From Microvelia longipes (taxonomy: Eukaryota; Arthropoda; Insecta; Hemiptera; Veliidae), in NCBI GenBank assembly GCA_018340805.1, contig JACMZG010001913.1:30284114-30348113 (forward strand): a stretch of 64,000 nt of DNA. Reading direction: 5' to 3'. Positions 62,326 to 64,000 of this stretch are shown here, in pieces. A program made the translations under genes and the position numbers. The notes under the pieces were generated by a model that did not search any database, was not told the DNA's origin, and saw only the letters and a program-made list of their open reading frames with translations. Position 1 is the first letter of the stretch; each line of letters begins with the position of its first letter.

Positions 62326-63330
62326 TATTTTATAAATATTACTTCTCTGATTTTAGAAATAATTAACTTATATGAATTAAACTGGGTTTTAATAATATTT
62401 TGGCTCATTGTTTACAAAAACTATTGTAGGTTACAATAAATTGAAATGATATTCGTGAAACGCTTAATTTTGTCACCTGTTGTTACAAGTTGTTTTTGTA
62501 CAATATTTTGTAAAATGTGTGGGGGAGATAATCAAATTTGATTGGAGTTTGAAACAAATATGCTCGTTTCCTAAGAGATCTAAGATCAAACTTGTAACTA
62601 CTAGTGTATTTTAATAACATTGTATAATTAATAACCGCTAGTAATTACCAGTCTTAACTTATACAATAATAAAACAAATTTCTTTCGATTATTAGTAAAC
62701 TTGCAGCTTTTTACTTGTATTAAAAATCTTCCTAGAAGATTTAAGAAAAACTTGTAACCTACTAGTGTTTTTTAATAATGTAGTATGAAAATCGCTAACA
62801 ATTACTAGTCTATACTTGCACATTCGTGAAAGAAATTTCTTACAACTATTAGTAAACTTGTAGCTGTTTACTTGTAGTATACAAGACTTGTAATTTTGTT
62901 GAATGGGGGCCTAGTATGTCAGGGAAGACACTCTGCACTAATGAAGACATAGCGTACCAGTAAGGACGTCATGCACTGGTATGATTCTCAAGCATTAAAC
63001 CAGTGTTGACATACTCCACTTATAAAGACACAATTTATTATTGTAAAACAAAAGACCTTGTATGGATATAAAGCATCAGTATGTCAGTGAGGACACATTG
63101 TACTACTGGAGACAGAGCGTACCAGTAAGGACGTCAAGTGCTGGTATGGTCTTAAAACATCAGTGGACTAGTGTAGACATGTTCTACTAGTGAAGTCTCA
63201 GAGCATCATTGTTATATAAAAGACCTTAGTATGGACTTGAATTATGAGTATTTTAGGGAGGACACAATTGAGATCTAAAAACATAGTAACCTGTGTACGC
63301 GCATCATACGTTTGTTGACACAATGCACTT

Positions 63331-64000
63331 GTATGTGCATTGTATGTGTATGCACTTGTATATTATATTCTAGGGTTATGACTAATGGATTCTATCGTAG
63401 AGGAACTATAAATAAATCATTTATGTTTTACAAAAATATACTATTATTATTGCTTCTTTTAACATCTTAGTGTATTACTGAGGCTATGCTCTAGTTAAAG
63501 ATCAGCAGGATGATCCCAACACGGCAGTGTGGACATAACTCTATAAAATAGGAGACCATCAGTGAAAAAAAGGAAAGGATGAAATATTACGTATTCAAGG
63601 TGTTATTTAGAATTCCTACGCTTTACCGTTGTTATTTAAGTTCGGCAAAGCGTTTGGATTCTATGTCGTACTTTGAATCCGAATCAGCAGTACCTGCTCT
63701 TCAGTGACGTGTGAAGTACAGAGTTATATCAATATTCAACGTTTTTATTGACTGATTAGCATTATTTATTCCTACTTAGCGAATAAAACTGGTCTGCTAA
63801 ATACATAAAGCCCTAAAGATGTGTTTATAGCAGAGTGGTTGACCGCTGCGGTTAACCGGGAAAATGTTTTAAATAAAACACTTTCCCAGGCTTTTTCAAA
63901 AATAACCGCAAGGATGCTTATAAAAACTAGCGTTTATAACCTATAGGCAACCTATCTTTTGTTTTTTATTTGGAATTAGTTTATATTTTGACATGTTTTT
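63331..64000. other. AT-rich end region with a hairpin
   Basis: 63858-63887 is an inverted repeat, GGGAAAATGTTTT / AAAACACTTTCCC. TAGCAGAGTGGTTGACCGCT at 63827-63846 just before it resembles a tRNA-Leu/Ser-type A box. No gene seen. Confidence 0.4.

Larger units (their letters stand above)
61732..62912. mobile_element. TIR element inserted in the minisatellite
   Basis: The left end AGGGCCCGTTTCACAAAA..TACAAGTCTTGTA and the right end (reversed) AGGCCCCCATTCAACAAAA..TACAAGTCTTGTA are inverted repeats of about 33 bases. The minisatellite unit resumes at AGTATGTCAG, exactly where it stopped at CATCAG, which suggests a 2-base AG duplication. The interior is non-coding. It carries many ACTTGTA/TACAAGT words, a ~155-base direct repeat (62572-62735 and 62736-62884), hairpins at 61814-61882 and a tRNA-like piece at 61943-62020. 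Superfamily not assigned. Confidence 0.7.
61590..63330. repeat. Degenerate ~140-bp minisatellite, interrupted
   Basis: Related units at 61600-61731, 62913-63060, 63061-63200 and 63201-63300 share GTCAGnGAGGACA, ACCAGTAAGGACGTCA/TGTAA, TGCACTnGTATGATTCTCAA and CATTGTnAAAnAAAAGACC. A TIR element splits the array at 61732-62912. Confidence 0.65.

Overview
The window is strongly AT-rich eukaryotic DNA from a repeat-dense genome. It contains no intact host gene that I can support. Long (TA)n arrays, Penelope-like retroelements of the GIY-YIG type, mariner and hAT transposon remnants and decayed non-LTR retrotransposons point to an invertebrate animal, most likely an arthropod; I cannot be more specific. 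A run of 10 N (6881-6890) marks an assembly gap. Two near-identical Penelope copies, and the copies of the main repeat family, differ mostly by one-base length changes in homopolymers, so this looks like an assembly from noisy long reads. Many apparent frameshifts may therefore be sequence errors.

Three dispersed repeat families make up most of the recognisable sequence; the names are mine. Family A (2536-4104, 11704-12131, 38257-39767, 40325-43989, 48342-49959, plus old fragments) has a ~700-bp near-palindromic head whose arms carry GC-rich blocks. Behind it lie a tail of three ~150-bp units, a module with a MARE/AP-1-like site and a CRE site, a (TA)n array and a tRNA-like terminus. Family B (905-1690, 18040-19862, 20060-20875 and others, both strands) starts with a GGTACGGGGTACC-type palindrome. 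It carries an AP-1-like plus CRE pair at the same spacing as family A and a CA or TA microsatellite, and ends near a GGTATAAATGAGGAAAAGTA motif. Family C (12695-12860, 22533-22860, 48095-48260, 53735-53815) centres on a short conserved hairpin, in one copy beside a 22-bp minisatellite.

Layout: 1-12 kb holds families A and B, a hammerhead-like Penelope terminal region broken by a transposon with an 8-bp target duplication (5132-5670), and two decayed LINE reverse transcriptases (5906-6530 minus, 11190-11680 plus). 12-31 kb holds minisatellites, a giant palindrome (15945-16770) and a four-level nest in which a family B copy contains a mariner, which contains a hAT-like element, which contains a family A fragment. 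32.2-36.8 kb is a head-to-tail Penelope pair: a 5'-truncated copy followed by a longer one, each with reverse transcriptase, GIY-YIG endonuclease and a 3' hammerhead-like motif. 38-50 kb is dominated by family A, including a noisy tandem array of tails, with a 180-bp hairpin beside a tRNA A-box and more hammerhead-like motifs at 45 kb. 50-64 kb holds a SINE-like sequence, TIR elements, a LINE 3' end (58262-59008) and a ~140-bp degenerate minisatellite split by a TIR element (61732-62912).

No set of genes works together here. What can be read is the layering of mobile elements, and the DNA- and RNA-level signals they spread: bZIP sites, hairpins, ribozyme cores and Pol III-like boxes.
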